In this document: piece by piece, positions 6,447 to 13,625 of the stretch | Layout: the number at the start of each line of letters is the position of its first letter | Position numbering within the stretch: position 1 is the first letter of the stretch | Assembly: GCA_020445245.1 (NCBI GenBank) | Contig: JAGRHB010000021.1 | Coordinates: 1-13,625, forward strand | Length of the DNA: 13,625 bases | Origin: Gammaproteobacteria bacterium | Lineage (GTDB): Bacteria > Pseudomonadota > Gammaproteobacteria > Chromatiales > Sedimenticolaceae | Direction of reading: 5' to 3' | The notes under the pieces: generated by a model | Databases searched by the model: none | What the model was told of the DNA's origin: nothing | What the model saw: only the letters and a program-made list of their open reading frames with translations | Position numbers and translations under genes: made by a program

Positions 6447-8291
6447 TTGCAGGATAAAGTGTTCAACAATTCCCTATCGGAACACGTCTGGAATACCCGT
6501 TATCGCTTCGTCGACGGCGACACGGTGCGGGATCACAGCCTGTCCGATACCTGGCGGCGTGTTGCCGGTGCACTGGCCGGTGTCGAGCCGAACGCTCGGT
6601 CTGTTTGGGAGGACAGGTTTCGCTCGGCACTCGAGGAATTTCGCTTCATCCCCGGCGGGCGCATCCTGGCCGGGGCTGGGACCGGGCGACGCATCACACT
6701 GTTCAACTGCTTTGTGATGGGGCGCCTCGAGGACAGCATCGACAGCATCTTCGAGCACCTCAGGGAAGGGGCGCTGACGATGCAGCAGGGCGGTGGCGTC
6801 GGCTATGATTTTTCGACCCTGCGTCCTGCCGGGAGTGAGGCTCATGCGACCGGGCGCATTGCCTCCGGTCCTGTGTCCTTCATGCACGTCTGGGACGCGA
6901 TGTGCGGCACGGTCCTCTCGACGGGCGCACGACGTGGCGCGATGATGGCCACACTGCGTTGCGACCATCCCGATATCGAGGCCTTCGTCGTCGCCAAGCA
7001 GGACCATCATGCGCTGCGACGCTTCAATCTCTCGGTACAGGTCAGCGACGCCTTCATGCAGGCGGTGGACGCGGATGCCTCCTGGTCGCTGGTGTTTCCC
7101 GACCACGCGCTCGGCAGAACGCGGTGCGGTGACAGCGAAACAGTAATGCGCCACTGGCCGGGCGAGGCCGGACCTGTTGCCTGTCGTGTGCTGCGCCGCG
7201 TAGCGGCCCGCGACCTGTGGGCCAGGATCATGCGCGCAACCTATGATTTTGCCGAACCCGGCGTGTTGTTCGTCGATCAGATCAACCGTCAGAACAATCT
7301 GTGGTATCGGGAGGATATCAGTGCGTCCAATCCCTGTGGTGAGATACCACTGCCGCCATACGGTGCCTGCAATCTCGGTTCCATCAACCTCGCACACTGT
7401 GTGAAGTCGGCATTCACGGCGCAGGCACAACTGGACCTCGATATGGTCGCGACCACGGTGCGCACCGCGGTTAGGATGCTCGACAACGCGATCGATGTCT
7501 CACGTTTTCCGCTGCCGCGCCAGTCCGAAGAGGCGCGCGGATCGCGTCGCATCGGACTGGGCCTGACCGGCCTGGCGGACGCACTGATCATGTTGGGGCT
7601 GCGTTACGACAGTGCCGCCGCCCGCGAGACGGCCGCGCAGGCAATGCGTGCAATCTGCCACACGGCCTATCGTGCATCAGTGGAATTGGCACGCGAAAAG
7701 GGCGCTTTTCCCTATTTTGATCGTGCGCCTTACCTAGAGGGTGCCTTCATACGCGCGCTACCCGGCGATATCCGCGACGCAATTGCCGGGCACGGAATCC
7801 GCAACAGCCATCTCACGGCAATTGCCCCGACCGGAACGATCAGCCTGTTGGCCGACAATATCTCCAGTGGTGTCGAACCGGTATTCGACTTCCGCCATTC
7901 ACGGCGCCTGCTCGATGCCGATGGCAGTTACCGGGTGTTCGATGTCGAGGATCATGCACATGCACTGTGGCGGCGAGATCATCCACATGGCGGGGCCTTG
8001 CCGCCGGCTTTCGTCAGCGCCCTGAGCGTGGCGCCTCCCGATCACCTGGCGATGCAGGCCGCATTGCAGCCGTTCGTCGACAGCGCGATCTCCAAGACAG
8101 TGAATGTCCCGGAAGACTATCCGTTCGACGAATTTCAGCAACTCTACGCTCTGGCATATCGACACGGCCTGAAAGGGTGTACGACTTTTCGGCCGAATCC
8201 GGTCACTGGCGAGATCCTCAGTACGGGGACGAGTGGCCGGGGCGGCGCCCCGACATCACATTGCTGCGACATCGAGCGCGAAGACGATTAG
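6447..8291 (+). CDS. nrdJ: Adenosylcobalamin-dependent (class II) ribonucleotide reductase
   Basis: Reduces ribonucleotides to deoxyribonucleotides using a cobalamin-generated thiyl radical, independent of oxygen. From this start the protein has 614 residues. It contains LFNCFVMGR with a redox cysteine at 88, the radical-site motif NPCGE at 295-299 (Cys297), and GACNLGSINL with the second redox cysteine at 308. The 11-residue gap between these two cysteines equals that of class II enzymes such as the Thermotoga one. Further motifs are LSTGARRGAMM, APTGTISLLA and CTTFRPNPVTG. The C-terminus carries an adjacent cysteine pair (HCCDIERE), presumably for re-reduction. There is no ATP cone at the N-terminus. 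The TTG at 6447 is chosen because GGAGG lies five bases upstream. A GTG at 6444 is also possible. No NrdR box or cobalamin riboswitch could be made out in the 108-base upstream gap. Confidence 0.93.
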   Translation: MQDKVFNNSLSEHVWNTRYRFVDGDTVRDHSLSDTWRRVAGALAGVEPNARSVWEDRFRSALEEFRFIPGGRILAGAGTGRRITLFNCFVMGRLEDSIDSIFEHLREGALTMQQGGGVGYDFSTLRPAGSEAHATGRIASGPVSFMHVWDAMCGTVLSTGARRGAMMATLRCDHPDIEAFVVAKQDHHALRRFNLSVQVSDAFMQAVDADASWSLVFPDHALGRTRCGDSETVMRHWPGEAGPVACRVLRRVAARDLWARIMRATYDFAEPGVLFVDQINRQNNLWYREDISASNPCGEIPLPPYGACNLGSINLAHCVKSAFTAQAQLDLDMVATTVRTAVRMLDNAIDVSRFPLPRQSEEARGSRRIGLGLTGLADALIMLGLRYDSAAARETAAQAMRAICHTAYRASVELAREKGAFPYFDRAPYLEGAFIRALPGDIRDAIAGHGIRNSHLTAIAPTGTISLLADNISSGVEPVFDFRHSRRLLDADGSYRVFDVEDHAHALWRRDHPHGGALPPAFVSALSVAPPDHLAMQAALQPFVDSAISKTVNVPEDYPFDEFQQLYALAYRHGLKGCTTFRPNPVTGEILSTGTSGRGGAPTSHCCDIEREDD

Positions 8292-8344
8292 AAAAGGGCT
8301 GCCGATGTCGTGGCCAGTCGTTGCCTGAGTTGTTGCTAGACCGA

Positions 8345-10588
8345 TCAGGGAGTCCCAAGCAGAAGGTAGACGGCATTGGGGTCGTCGTCACTGAACGCAT
8401 GGCCAAATGCCAGATAGGCCGGCCCCAGGAAGGTGTCGGCACCGACAAAGACACTCGCGGACGGGCGGATCTCCTTGTCGGATTTCAGATTGACGCCCAA
8501 CGACGCACGGGTAGCCTCAAGCGATCCGCCAACGTAGACCCCCCGTCCCAGCGGCGGTGGCAGCGATGCAATCTTGTAGCTGTAGACCGCACGTGCCATC
8601 GCGACGCTGTTCCCGACAAGTTCATCCATGCGGTAACCCGACCCACGCAGGAAACCACCCAGCAGCAGTGGATCGTAGTTGGGCAGGTCCCCGTTCAGGC
8701 TTGCGCCGAAATAGCCGGCGAGCTGCACTGAATGTTGACCGATGCTCTTCGCACCCAACAGAAACAGCTCGGTCCTGTTGTAGTCGTCTTCCGATCCCCA
8801 GTCGCCGACTGTCCCGAAACTCGACAGCTGCGCCAGGACACCGTTGCGCCCGAAGCTTGGGCTGTCGATCTGATCGAACGTGACTTGCAGGTTGTAGCCG
8901 ACCTGCGTCAGATCGAAGTCCGGAACGAATGTGAATAACCCGAAGTCCTCTTCCGCTTTGAGTGTGCCGGCGAAGGCACCGAGGCGTACTTCGCCGTATT
9001 TGTTCTGTGCGCCGAAGTCGAGGTGCGCCCTGGCATGCTTTACGCGGTAATCACCGATGCGCCTGCCGTCGAGATAGTAGACGATCGGCTCCCTCTGCAG
9101 ATCCAGTCGTGGTGCGACGAAGAAACTGCTACCAGGGGTGAGCGGTTGAAAGAACTCGCTTGCCAGCTGATCGCGGTAACCGATTTGCAGGTCATTGCGC
9201 CATTCGGCACCGAGCGGGTTGAGCCAGGTGCTGCGGTGACTGGCGCTGGCGTCGAAACGCGTCTGATCAGAATCCGAAGCGAGCCCGAGGCCGAACTTGA
9301 GGTAGTTCGGCCCCCAGGATTTCTCCACTCCCTGCACTTCGACAGTCCGCGTACCCTGTCGATCGATCACGTGGTAGTCCATGCGTTCGAAATCACCACG
9401 GCCATAGACCTGCTCGAGGCGCGTATTGAGATTCTCCAGGCTGAAGTCGCTCTCCGGGTGTGCACGCAGATCGATGCCCGGTTGTCGGGCGAGCTCGCCT
9501 TCGAGCACTTGCGGGTTGACCCGCCCGCCGGTGGTCGCAACCCTTACATTGGTAACGGACGGGACAGTCGGGAGGCGGGCGGTGACTGACTCACGCCATG
9601 CCTGATAGTCCTCAGCCGAGACGGAAAAGCGACGCAGCTGATCGGCCATGCTGCGCGCGGCGGCCTCACCTGTTGCGACCAGCGTCATGGACTCGGCAAA
9701 GTTGGCGGCACTGAAGTCCCCGAGTTCGGGACTGATCAGCACGTCATCGGGTCCGAGCGACTCGATCGACTCCCTTACGTTTTGCGCCATCAGCACATTG
9801 ATCATCTGCAACGAGATACCGAGCGCCGAGTTCAGTTGGTCCCTGGGCAGCAGTCCGCTGCCGACGTCCACAACGATAACGACATCGGCGCAGGCCTCCC
9901 GCGCTGCCGCGACCGGCAGGTTTTGCAGCAATCCACCATCGACGTAGAGCGCACCATCGATCTCGACAGGGGCAATCGCACCGGGAACAGACATGCTGGC
10001 ACGCATCGCCTTCACCAGGTCGCCGTCGCGGAACTCCTTGCTGGTGCCGTTTTCTATGTCGGTAGCCATGGCGCGATAGGGGATCGGCAGGTGGTCGAAA
10101 TCCTGGTCGGTGAAGTTGCCGGAACGGGCCACCATCTCGCGCAGCAGGAACTCGAACTTGTAACCCGCCGTGGAGCCTGGAGGCATCAGCACCTTCGTAC
10201 CGCGTTGTCCCAGTTCCAGGTGGAAAAGGTTCTGGAAATCGTCACGTTTGGCGCGGAACGGCTTTTCGATACGTGGCGGATCGTCGGTGAAGAGATCGTC
10301 CCAGTCGAGGTCGCTGAGCCGGGCGGCGATCTCGTCGAGCGGTACACCCGCCGCATAGACACCACCCACCAGCGATCCCATGCTGGTGCCAGCGATACAG
10401 GCGATGGGTATGCGCATTTCCTCCAGTACCCTGAGAACCCCAATATGCGCTATGCCGCGGGCGCCCCCACCACCCAGAACGAGGCCCACGCGGGGCCCCG
10501 GCGGTGTAGCGGCTGCCGCTGTGTGCAGGAGCATGCCGAGCATGACGCACCGTATGAGGGTGGTGAATATTTGACGTCCGGGTTTCAT
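8345..10588 (-). CDS. Patatin-like phospholipase with POTRA and outer-membrane beta-barrel (type Vd-like)
   Basis: Exported protein of 747 residues. The signal peptide is MKPGRQIFTTLIRCVMLGML through LHTAAAA. A patatin domain follows at about 33-240: oxyanion loop GGGGARG at 39-45, nucleophile GTSMG at 67-71 (Ser69), and the dyad aspartate in DGG at 217-219. All catalytic elements are intact. A POTRA-like region (about 345-420: TNVRVATTGG, LEQVYGRGDFERMDY) leads to a C-terminal region of about 320 residues. That region has alternating aromatic strands like BamA/Omp85 surface-antigen barrels, e.g. GVLAQLSSFGTVGDW and GGFLRGSGYR. This is the architecture of PlpD-type type V secretion or outer-membrane phospholipases. 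The start ATG has AGGAA eight bases upstream. The frame extends further left without a signal peptide. The last residues are LLLGTP, lacking the usual terminal aromatic. Confidence 0.92.
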   Translation of the reverse strand: MKPGRQIFTTLIRCVMLGMLLHTAAAATPPGPRVGLVLGGGGARGIAHIGVLRVLEEMRIPIACIAGTSMGSLVGGVYAAGVPLDEIAARLSDLDWDDLFTDDPPRIEKPFRAKRDDFQNLFHLELGQRGTKVLMPPGSTAGYKFEFLLREMVARSGNFTDQDFDHLPIPYRAMATDIENGTSKEFRDGDLVKAMRASMSVPGAIAPVEIDGALYVDGGLLQNLPVAAAREACADVVIVVDVGSGLLPRDQLNSALGISLQMINVLMAQNVRESIESLGPDDVLISPELGDFSAANFAESMTLVATGEAAARSMADQLRRFSVSAEDYQAWRESVTARLPTVPSVTNVRVATTGGRVNPQVLEGELARQPGIDLRAHPESDFSLENLNTRLEQVYGRGDFERMDYHVIDRQGTRTVEVQGVEKSWGPNYLKFGLGLASDSDQTRFDASASHRSTWLNPLGAEWRNDLQIGYRDQLASEFFQPLTPGSSFFVAPRLDLQREPIVYYLDGRRIGDYRVKHARAHLDFGAQNKYGEVRLGAFAGTLKAEEDFGLFTFVPDFDLTQVGYNLQVTFDQIDSPSFGRNGVLAQLSSFGTVGDWGSEDDYNRTELFLLGAKSIGQHSVQLAGYFGASLNGDLPNYDPLLLGGFLRGSGYRMDELVGNSVAMARAVYSYKIASLPPPLGRGVYVGGSLEATRASLGVNLKSDKEIRPSASVFVGADTFLGPAYLAFGHAFSDDDPNAVYLLLGTP

Positions 10589-10654
10589 GGGAACAGTTCC
10601 TGATGATCGGTCTTGCACGCGTAAGGTGACGACTTGGGGAGGGTACTTCAACCT

Positions 10655-10677
10655 CCATGATTCGAGTTGAATCATGG
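10655..10677. promoter_or_regulatory. Perfect 9-base inverted repeat, possible operator
   Basis: CCATGATTC, GAGTT, GAATCATGG: a perfect 9+9 palindrome with a 5-base centre. It lies between the divergent patatin gene (start 10588) and the small repeat-protein gene (start 10816). No T-run follows on either strand, so a terminator is unlikely. A dimeric regulator site serving one or both genes is the simplest reading. Confidence 0.4.
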
Positions 10678-10767
10678 GTACATTTAAAGTGAAAGCCTGT
10701 TCCGCAGCCAGTTCCTGGCGTGGCAATATGGCGGAAGGCGTCAATGCGCCTGGTTCGTTCAGGTGCG

Positions 10768-10786
10768 GTGCATCGGGACGATGCAC
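10768..10786. promoter_or_regulatory. Perfect 8-base inverted repeat in the leader of the small repeat-protein gene
   Basis: GTGCATCG, GGA, CGATGCAC: a perfect 8+8 palindrome with a 3-base centre. It ends 29 bases before the ATG at 10816 and 16 bases before the Shine-Dalgarno. As RNA it would form a stable hairpin (7 pairs with a 5-base loop GGGAC). As DNA it could bind a dimeric regulator. Confidence 0.42.
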
Positions 10787-10815
10787 GATGTCCCTCGGAA
10801 TCAAGGAGCAAAAGT

Positions 10816-11052
10816 ATGCGTGTTTCACTGTTTCTCGCACTAGGTCTGGCATCGACGGCGGCGCTGTCGGTGGACTACGGTCAACTCTATCAGTCGGTTG
10901 ACAAAGGTAAAGCCGTCGAGTCTGTGGATCAGACCAAAGCCGCTGAAGCGATCCAGGAGCGAGATGTTCAGAAAGGCTACGATGCCGTGGACAAGCAAAA
11001 AGCAGGGGAGTCGGTGGACACCCAAAAGGCGATGGAAGCCCTGATGAAATAG
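10816..11052 (+). CDS. Small exported protein with four VDxxKA repeats
   Basis: A 78-residue protein with a good ribosome site (AAGGAG, seven bases before ATG). Residues 1 to about 18 (MRVSLFLALGLASTAALS) look like a cleavable signal peptide, so the mature protein of about 60 residues should be periplasmic or secreted. It contains four 9-residue units of the form (S/A)VDxxKAxE: SVDKGKAVE (27-35), SVDQTKAAE (36-44), AVDKQKAGE (57-65) and SVDTQKAME (66-74). They form two tandem pairs separated by a 12-residue linker. The units are highly charged and probably helical. The codons differ between units, so this is not a recent DNA duplication. There is no cysteine. I do not recognise the family. 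It is divergent from the patatin gene, with two palindromes upstream. Confidence 0.8.
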   Translation: MRVSLFLALGLASTAALSVDYGQLYQSVDKGKAVESVDQTKAAEAIQERDVQKGYDAVDKQKAGESVDTQKAMEALMK

Positions 11053-11662
11053 CGGCTCAATCGAGACGGCGGGTTGGAAACTACTGCCAGCCCCACCGAG
11101 AGCCCCGAAGCGTTGTCGCCAAATACGTATCGTCCAACCAGGCGGGCTCGCGATATCAGCGTGGTCATTGCGCTGGTGTCGATTTCGAGTCTGGCACCAA
11201 CCTGGGTCAGGTGGTTGAAGCCAAGGACGCCGCGTTGATCGCCAACAAAGGTGGAGCAGGCAGCCTCCACCACATGGCGTAATGGCCGTCCGGGCAAATG
11301 CCTGCCGGTCGGTGCGCACCAGCGACTCCAGACGGCCTGCAGCAAATGCAACCGGGGTGGTCAGGCAGCCCGCAGGGAGGACAGGCGGTGTAGCCCGCCG
11401 CAGCGTGGGACAATGACGGATCGGTGAAGTGGGCGAACAGGCGAATGCTCTTGCCACGGCGGGCAGGGCTCCACGAACAAGGGAGGGGGATGGCGATTTC
11501 CACCGGCATTTTTCTGCAACCCTGTAAGCGAATGCCTCCCGCGCAACCGTGTACGCAGTTTTTATTCAGGCTGGGTGCGGTTCCCGCGGTGGATTCTCAC
11601 AAAACGGGCGCGTTATGCTCGCTCCGGTCTGCCTACTCAATCAACCAAGGAAACCTTCCTGC
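11053..11662. other. 610-base stretch without a supported gene
   Basis: Open frames exist on both strands but none has a start with a ribosome site and a convincing full-length product. The minus strand has a possible decayed coding segment (about 11075-11345), listed separately. The plus frame ending at 11282 (NLGQVVEAKDAALIANKGG near its end) is also open but lacks a start. The right end, from about 11520, should hold the promoter of the DUF6524-like gene. I could not pick out -35 and -10 boxes with confidence. Confidence 0.5.
11075..11345 (-). pseudogene. Possible decayed remnant of an outer-membrane-type protein gene
   Basis: On the minus strand one frame reads AAGRLESLVRTDRQAFARTA. After an apparent shift of frame near 11275, another reads HVVEAACSTFVGDQRGVLGF, then GARLEIDTSAMTTLISRARL and VGRYVFGDNASGLSVGLAV. 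The last part resembles the closing strands of a small beta-barrel protein, but the expected ending (SF then stop) is missing and the frame runs on. The two frames together read like one frameshifted gene. The antisense plus-strand frame is also open, as is common in GC-rich DNA, so this is tentative. Confidence 0.25.
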
Positions 11663-12088
11663 ATGGCCTCGAACGGATTTACACTCTCAAGCTACCTGGC
11701 GCGCCTGATTGCGGCGTTGGTGCTGGTCTTTGCGACCTATAACCCGAGTGGGTACTCGTACTACCACTGGCTCGAGCAAAGTCTGACGGATTTCAATCCG
11801 CTGGTGGCGCTTGCCGGTGTCGTGCTGTTGATCGGGTGGGTCATGTTCATTCGTGCCACGCTGCGCTCGCTGGGGGCACTCGGGATCATCCTGGCGCTGG
11901 CCTTTTTCGGATCGCTGTTGTGGCTGGTGATCGATTGGGGCTGGGTGTCGCCCGACAATGTCAAAGTCATCAGTTACATCATTCTTGCCCTGTTGGCAGG
12001 GGTTCTCGCCACGGGCGTGTCGTGGTCGCATATTCGTCGGCGTCTGACCGGTCAGATCGACGTCGACGAGATCGAGGACAACAATTGA
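11663..12088 (+). CDS. DUF6524-like integral membrane protein
   Basis: Inner-membrane protein of 141 residues, MASNGFTLSSYLARLIAALV at the start. Four hydrophobic helices are visible at about 12-25, 43-62, 67-88 and 98-117. The conserved-looking ATYNPSGYSYYHW segment lies just after the first helix, and WLVIDWGWVS after the third. The C-terminal tail is cytoplasmic-looking and acidic (IDVDEIEDNN). The overall layout and the TYNPSGYSYYHW wording fit the DUF6524 family of proteobacterial membrane proteins, recalled from memory. No function is established. The ATG at 11663 has AAGGAAA upstream. The frame is open to 11549, but that extension is cysteine- and glycine-rich and unlike a coding start. 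It ends 10 bases before the convergent TPR lipoprotein gene. Confidence 0.82.
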   Translation: MASNGFTLSSYLARLIAALVLVFATYNPSGYSYYHWLEQSLTDFNPLVALAGVVLLIGWVMFIRATLRSLGALGIILALAFFGSLLWLVIDWGWVSPDNVKVISYIILALLAGVLATGVSWSHIRRRLTGQIDVDEIEDNN

Positions 12089-12098
12089 GATCTTCGAA

Positions 12099-12989
12099 CT
12101 AGTCGTCCAGGGCTTTCAGAATGGTTGCAGCCTCGCCGGCCAGCGTATCGTCGCGTGTCTGTGTCCCCAGCGACTGTGCACGGGTAAGCCAGTCGCGGGC
12201 CTCGGGTTCGCCACGCTGGGCGGCGCTCCTGCCGGCCCGTAGCAGGTAGTTGCCGGCTGCCTGCAGGCGGCCGTCCCGTTCTGCGAGCGCACCGGCGCTG
12301 GCGAGTGCGCGCACCATTCCGCGGTAGTCGCGTGCCGTGCCACGCAGTGATACGACCTGGTCCAGCAGCTGCAGTGCACGGTCGGTATCACCTTCGATGC
12401 CCGCCAGGCGCCCCTCCAGCTCGAGCCGGTCGGCCTGTGCGGTGCTACCGGGATCGATCGGCATGGCAGCGATATGTGCGCGTAGCGGTCCCGGCACGGA
12501 ATCGTCGGCGGCGACCAGGCCGGCGACGAAATGTGCCTTGGATCTCGTGGCTCCGGTCACGTCGCTGTGCTGCAGCAGTCCATCAAGGATTTCCTTTGCG
12601 CGGCCGGACTCGCCTGCACGGTAGTGGATGGTGCCGGCCAACAGTTGCAGTTCCGGGTCGTCCGGCAGGCTGCGGCGCGAACGCTCCGCCTCCGCCTGCG
12701 CGACCTGGGTCAGGGCAGCGTCGTATTGACCGAGGTAGGTCTTGCACAGCGCGAGGTTGAACCGGGTATCGATGATGGCGGCCGGGGCGTCCTCGGCAAG
12801 TGCCTGCTCCAGTGCCGCCTCGTAAAGCGTGGCCGCCTGCGCGTATTGGCCCTGGGCAAAGGCCAGGCGAGCCGAACGGTCCAGAGACTGGCGCTCGGTC
12901 GGCGGTGCTGCCTGCGGTTTCGGGGTGCTGCTGCAGGCGGTCAGTCCAGCCAGTAGGGCGCAAAGCAGCGTGATCAGAGCGCGTCTCAT
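12099..12989 (-). CDS. TPR-containing lipoprotein coupled to an MCE transporter gene
   Basis: Predicted lipoprotein of 296 residues. Signal MRRALITLLCALLAGLTAC has lipobox LTAC with the lipidated cysteine at 19, followed by SSTPKPQAAPP, a flexible linker. The body is almost all helical and alanine-rich. TPR-like pairs start at SARLAFAQGQYAQAATLYEA (about 39-58) and NLALCKTYLGQYDAALTQVA (about 78-97), with further units near 115-135 and 205-260. Such proteins are scaffolds for protein contacts. The ATG overlaps the MCE gene stop (ATGA), with AAGAGG eight bases upstream inside the MCE coding region, so it is translated with that transporter. It is likely a periplasmic partner of the second MCE system. 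The exact role is unknown. Confidence 0.88.
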   Translation of the reverse strand: MRRALITLLCALLAGLTACSSTPKPQAAPPTERQSLDRSARLAFAQGQYAQAATLYEAALEQALAEDAPAAIIDTRFNLALCKTYLGQYDAALTQVAQAEAERSRRSLPDDPELQLLAGTIHYRAGESGRAKEILDGLLQHSDVTGATRSKAHFVAGLVAADDSVPGPLRAHIAAMPIDPGSTAQADRLELEGRLAGIEGDTDRALQLLDQVVSLRGTARDYRGMVRALASAGALAERDGRLQAAGNYLLRAGRSAAQRGEPEARDWLTRAQSLGTQTRDDTLAGEAATILKALDD

Positions 12990-13625
12990 GGTCGCACCTC
13001 TTGCGGTGGCAGGCGTCCACCACCGGGCGTGGCAGCGCCACCACCACCGAGCAGCCAGCTGTTACGCAACTGGTGCAGCAGCGCCTCCAGTTCGGCCAGC
13101 GTCTGTTGGGTCATACCGAGCAGGACCGGGATGTTGGCGGTCGAGGCACCGATGTCGCGTGTGATCTGCGGCAGCTGCGGCGACGTCTCGCGCAGGTCGC
13201 GCATGATCAGGTCCAGAGATGCCAGAACGGATTTGACGCTGGCACTGATCTCCGGCAGATCCTTACCCTGCGCACTGATCGATTTCGACAGCGACGTGAC
13301 GTGCACCGAGGTTGCCTGCAGCTGTTCAAGGATCGGACCGAGCTGCGACACCGCATTGTTGGCATTGGCCAGCAGGTCCTCGAGCCCGCGTGCGGTACTG
13401 TCCTCGCTCAGCAGCCTGCCAAGCGTGCCCTCACCCTGCTCGATACGTGAGGTCAGTGTGCTGATGTCGCCGAGCATCCGTTGCAGATCGCCCTTCGGAT
13501 TGGCAAGACTTTCCGTCAGAGTGGCGAGTGCCGTCATCGTGCGTTCGGTCTGTTGCAGAATGGGGATGACGCGGCTGCGCACGTCTTCGAGGATCTCGCC
13601 GATGCTGTCGGTGGGGGAACGGTCG
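12986..13625 (-). CDS. Partial MCE (MlaD-like) family protein, C-terminal 212 residues
   Basis: The frame is open to the right edge (DRSPTDSIGEILEDVRSR at the edge), so the N-terminal helix and MCE domain are outside the window. What is seen is a long helical, coiled-coil-like region: LTESLANPKGDLQRMLGDIS, then GTLGRLLSEDS (about 66-76), then LLGMTQQTLAELEALLHQLR. It ends with NSWLLGGGG and a Gly/Pro-rich tail ending EVRP. This tail form, with NSWLLGG close to the end, is common in MlaD-type proteins of proteobacterial lipid transporters. No MCE motif itself is visible, so the assignment rests on the tail and on the coupled lipoprotein. It would be a second MCE system beside the one at 521-4035. 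The permease and ATPase genes are presumably further right. Confidence 0.75.
   Translation of the reverse strand, partial: DRSPTDSIGEILEDVRSRVIPILQQTERTMTALATLTESLANPKGDLQRMLGDISTLTSRIEQGEGTLGRLLSEDSTARGLEDLLANANNAVSQLGPILEQLQATSVHVTSLSKSISAQGKDLPEISASVKSVLASLDLIMRDLRETSPQLPQITRDIGASTANIPVLLGMTQQTLAELEALLHQLRNSWLLGGGGAATPGGGRLPPQEVRP

Noticed and set aside
6474..7430. Minus-strand ORF of 318 residues inside the ribonucleotide reductase gene
   Set aside because: Antisense shadow of a fully motif-supported gene.
8292..8344. Terminator between the convergent reductase and patatin genes
   Set aside because: No stem longer than a few pairs and no T-run in the 53-base gap.
10840..11457. Minus-strand ORF of 205 residues as an intact gene
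   Set aside because: Its C-terminal third is antisense to the well-supported repeat protein, it is Cys/Pro/Arg-rich, and the protein-like segments switch frame inside it.
1..13625. CRISPR array, integrase or IS element, or defence system
   Set aside because: No regularly spaced repeats, transposase, integrase, nuclease or toxin-like ORF is visible. The genes are envelope and metabolic functions with uniform composition outside the leader at 4100-4300.

Overview
The window looks like chromosomal DNA of a GC-rich gammaproteobacterium. The grounds are two Mla-type (MCE) outer-membrane lipid transport gene sets, several lipoproteins with clean lipoboxes, a patatin protein with a predicted outer-membrane barrel, and a DUF6524-like membrane protein. 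Together these indicate a diderm envelope. A sulfur-oxidiser or Chromatiales-like host would fit, but that is only an impression from family resemblance. I see no transposase, integrase, tRNA, rRNA, CRISPR array or phage gene.

Left part (1-4035). A partial membrane protein leaves to the left on the minus strand. Divergent from it, with about 190 bases between the starts, is a compact plus-strand operon: STAS-MlaE permease, MlaF ATPase, MlaD/MCE substrate-binding protein and a PqiC-like auxiliary lipoprotein. The first two junctions overlap and the third gene is separated from the fourth by one base. The likely starts at the last two junctions are GTG and TTG. The set probably moves phospholipid or another hydrophobic substrate between the inner and outer membranes.

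Middle (4036-8291). An AT-richer stretch carries a 12-base direct repeat and a broken RRM (RNA-recognition motif) gene, stopped by one in-frame TAA inside the RNP1 strand. A 104-residue ORF of unknown function follows, with a strong Shine-Dalgarno sequence. A PaaK/CapK-like adenylate-forming enzyme on the minus strand is divergent from a class II (adenosylcobalamin-dependent) ribonucleotide reductase on the plus strand, with 108 bases between them.

Right part (8345-13625). A patatin phospholipase fused to a POTRA and barrel module (minus) is divergent from a very small exported protein made of four VDxxKA repeats (plus). Two perfect inverted repeats lie between them. Then come about 600 bases without a supported gene, perhaps holding decayed coding sequence, and a DUF6524-like membrane protein (plus). 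At the right edge a minus-strand operon shows the C-terminal part of a second MCE protein, translationally coupled to a TPR lipoprotein.

The envelope theme is strong: two MCE systems, four exported or lipid-anchored proteins and an outer-membrane phospholipase. I see no convincing new multi-gene system. The least explained items are the VDxxKA repeat protein with its upstream palindromes, and the RRM remnant with its 104-residue neighbour.
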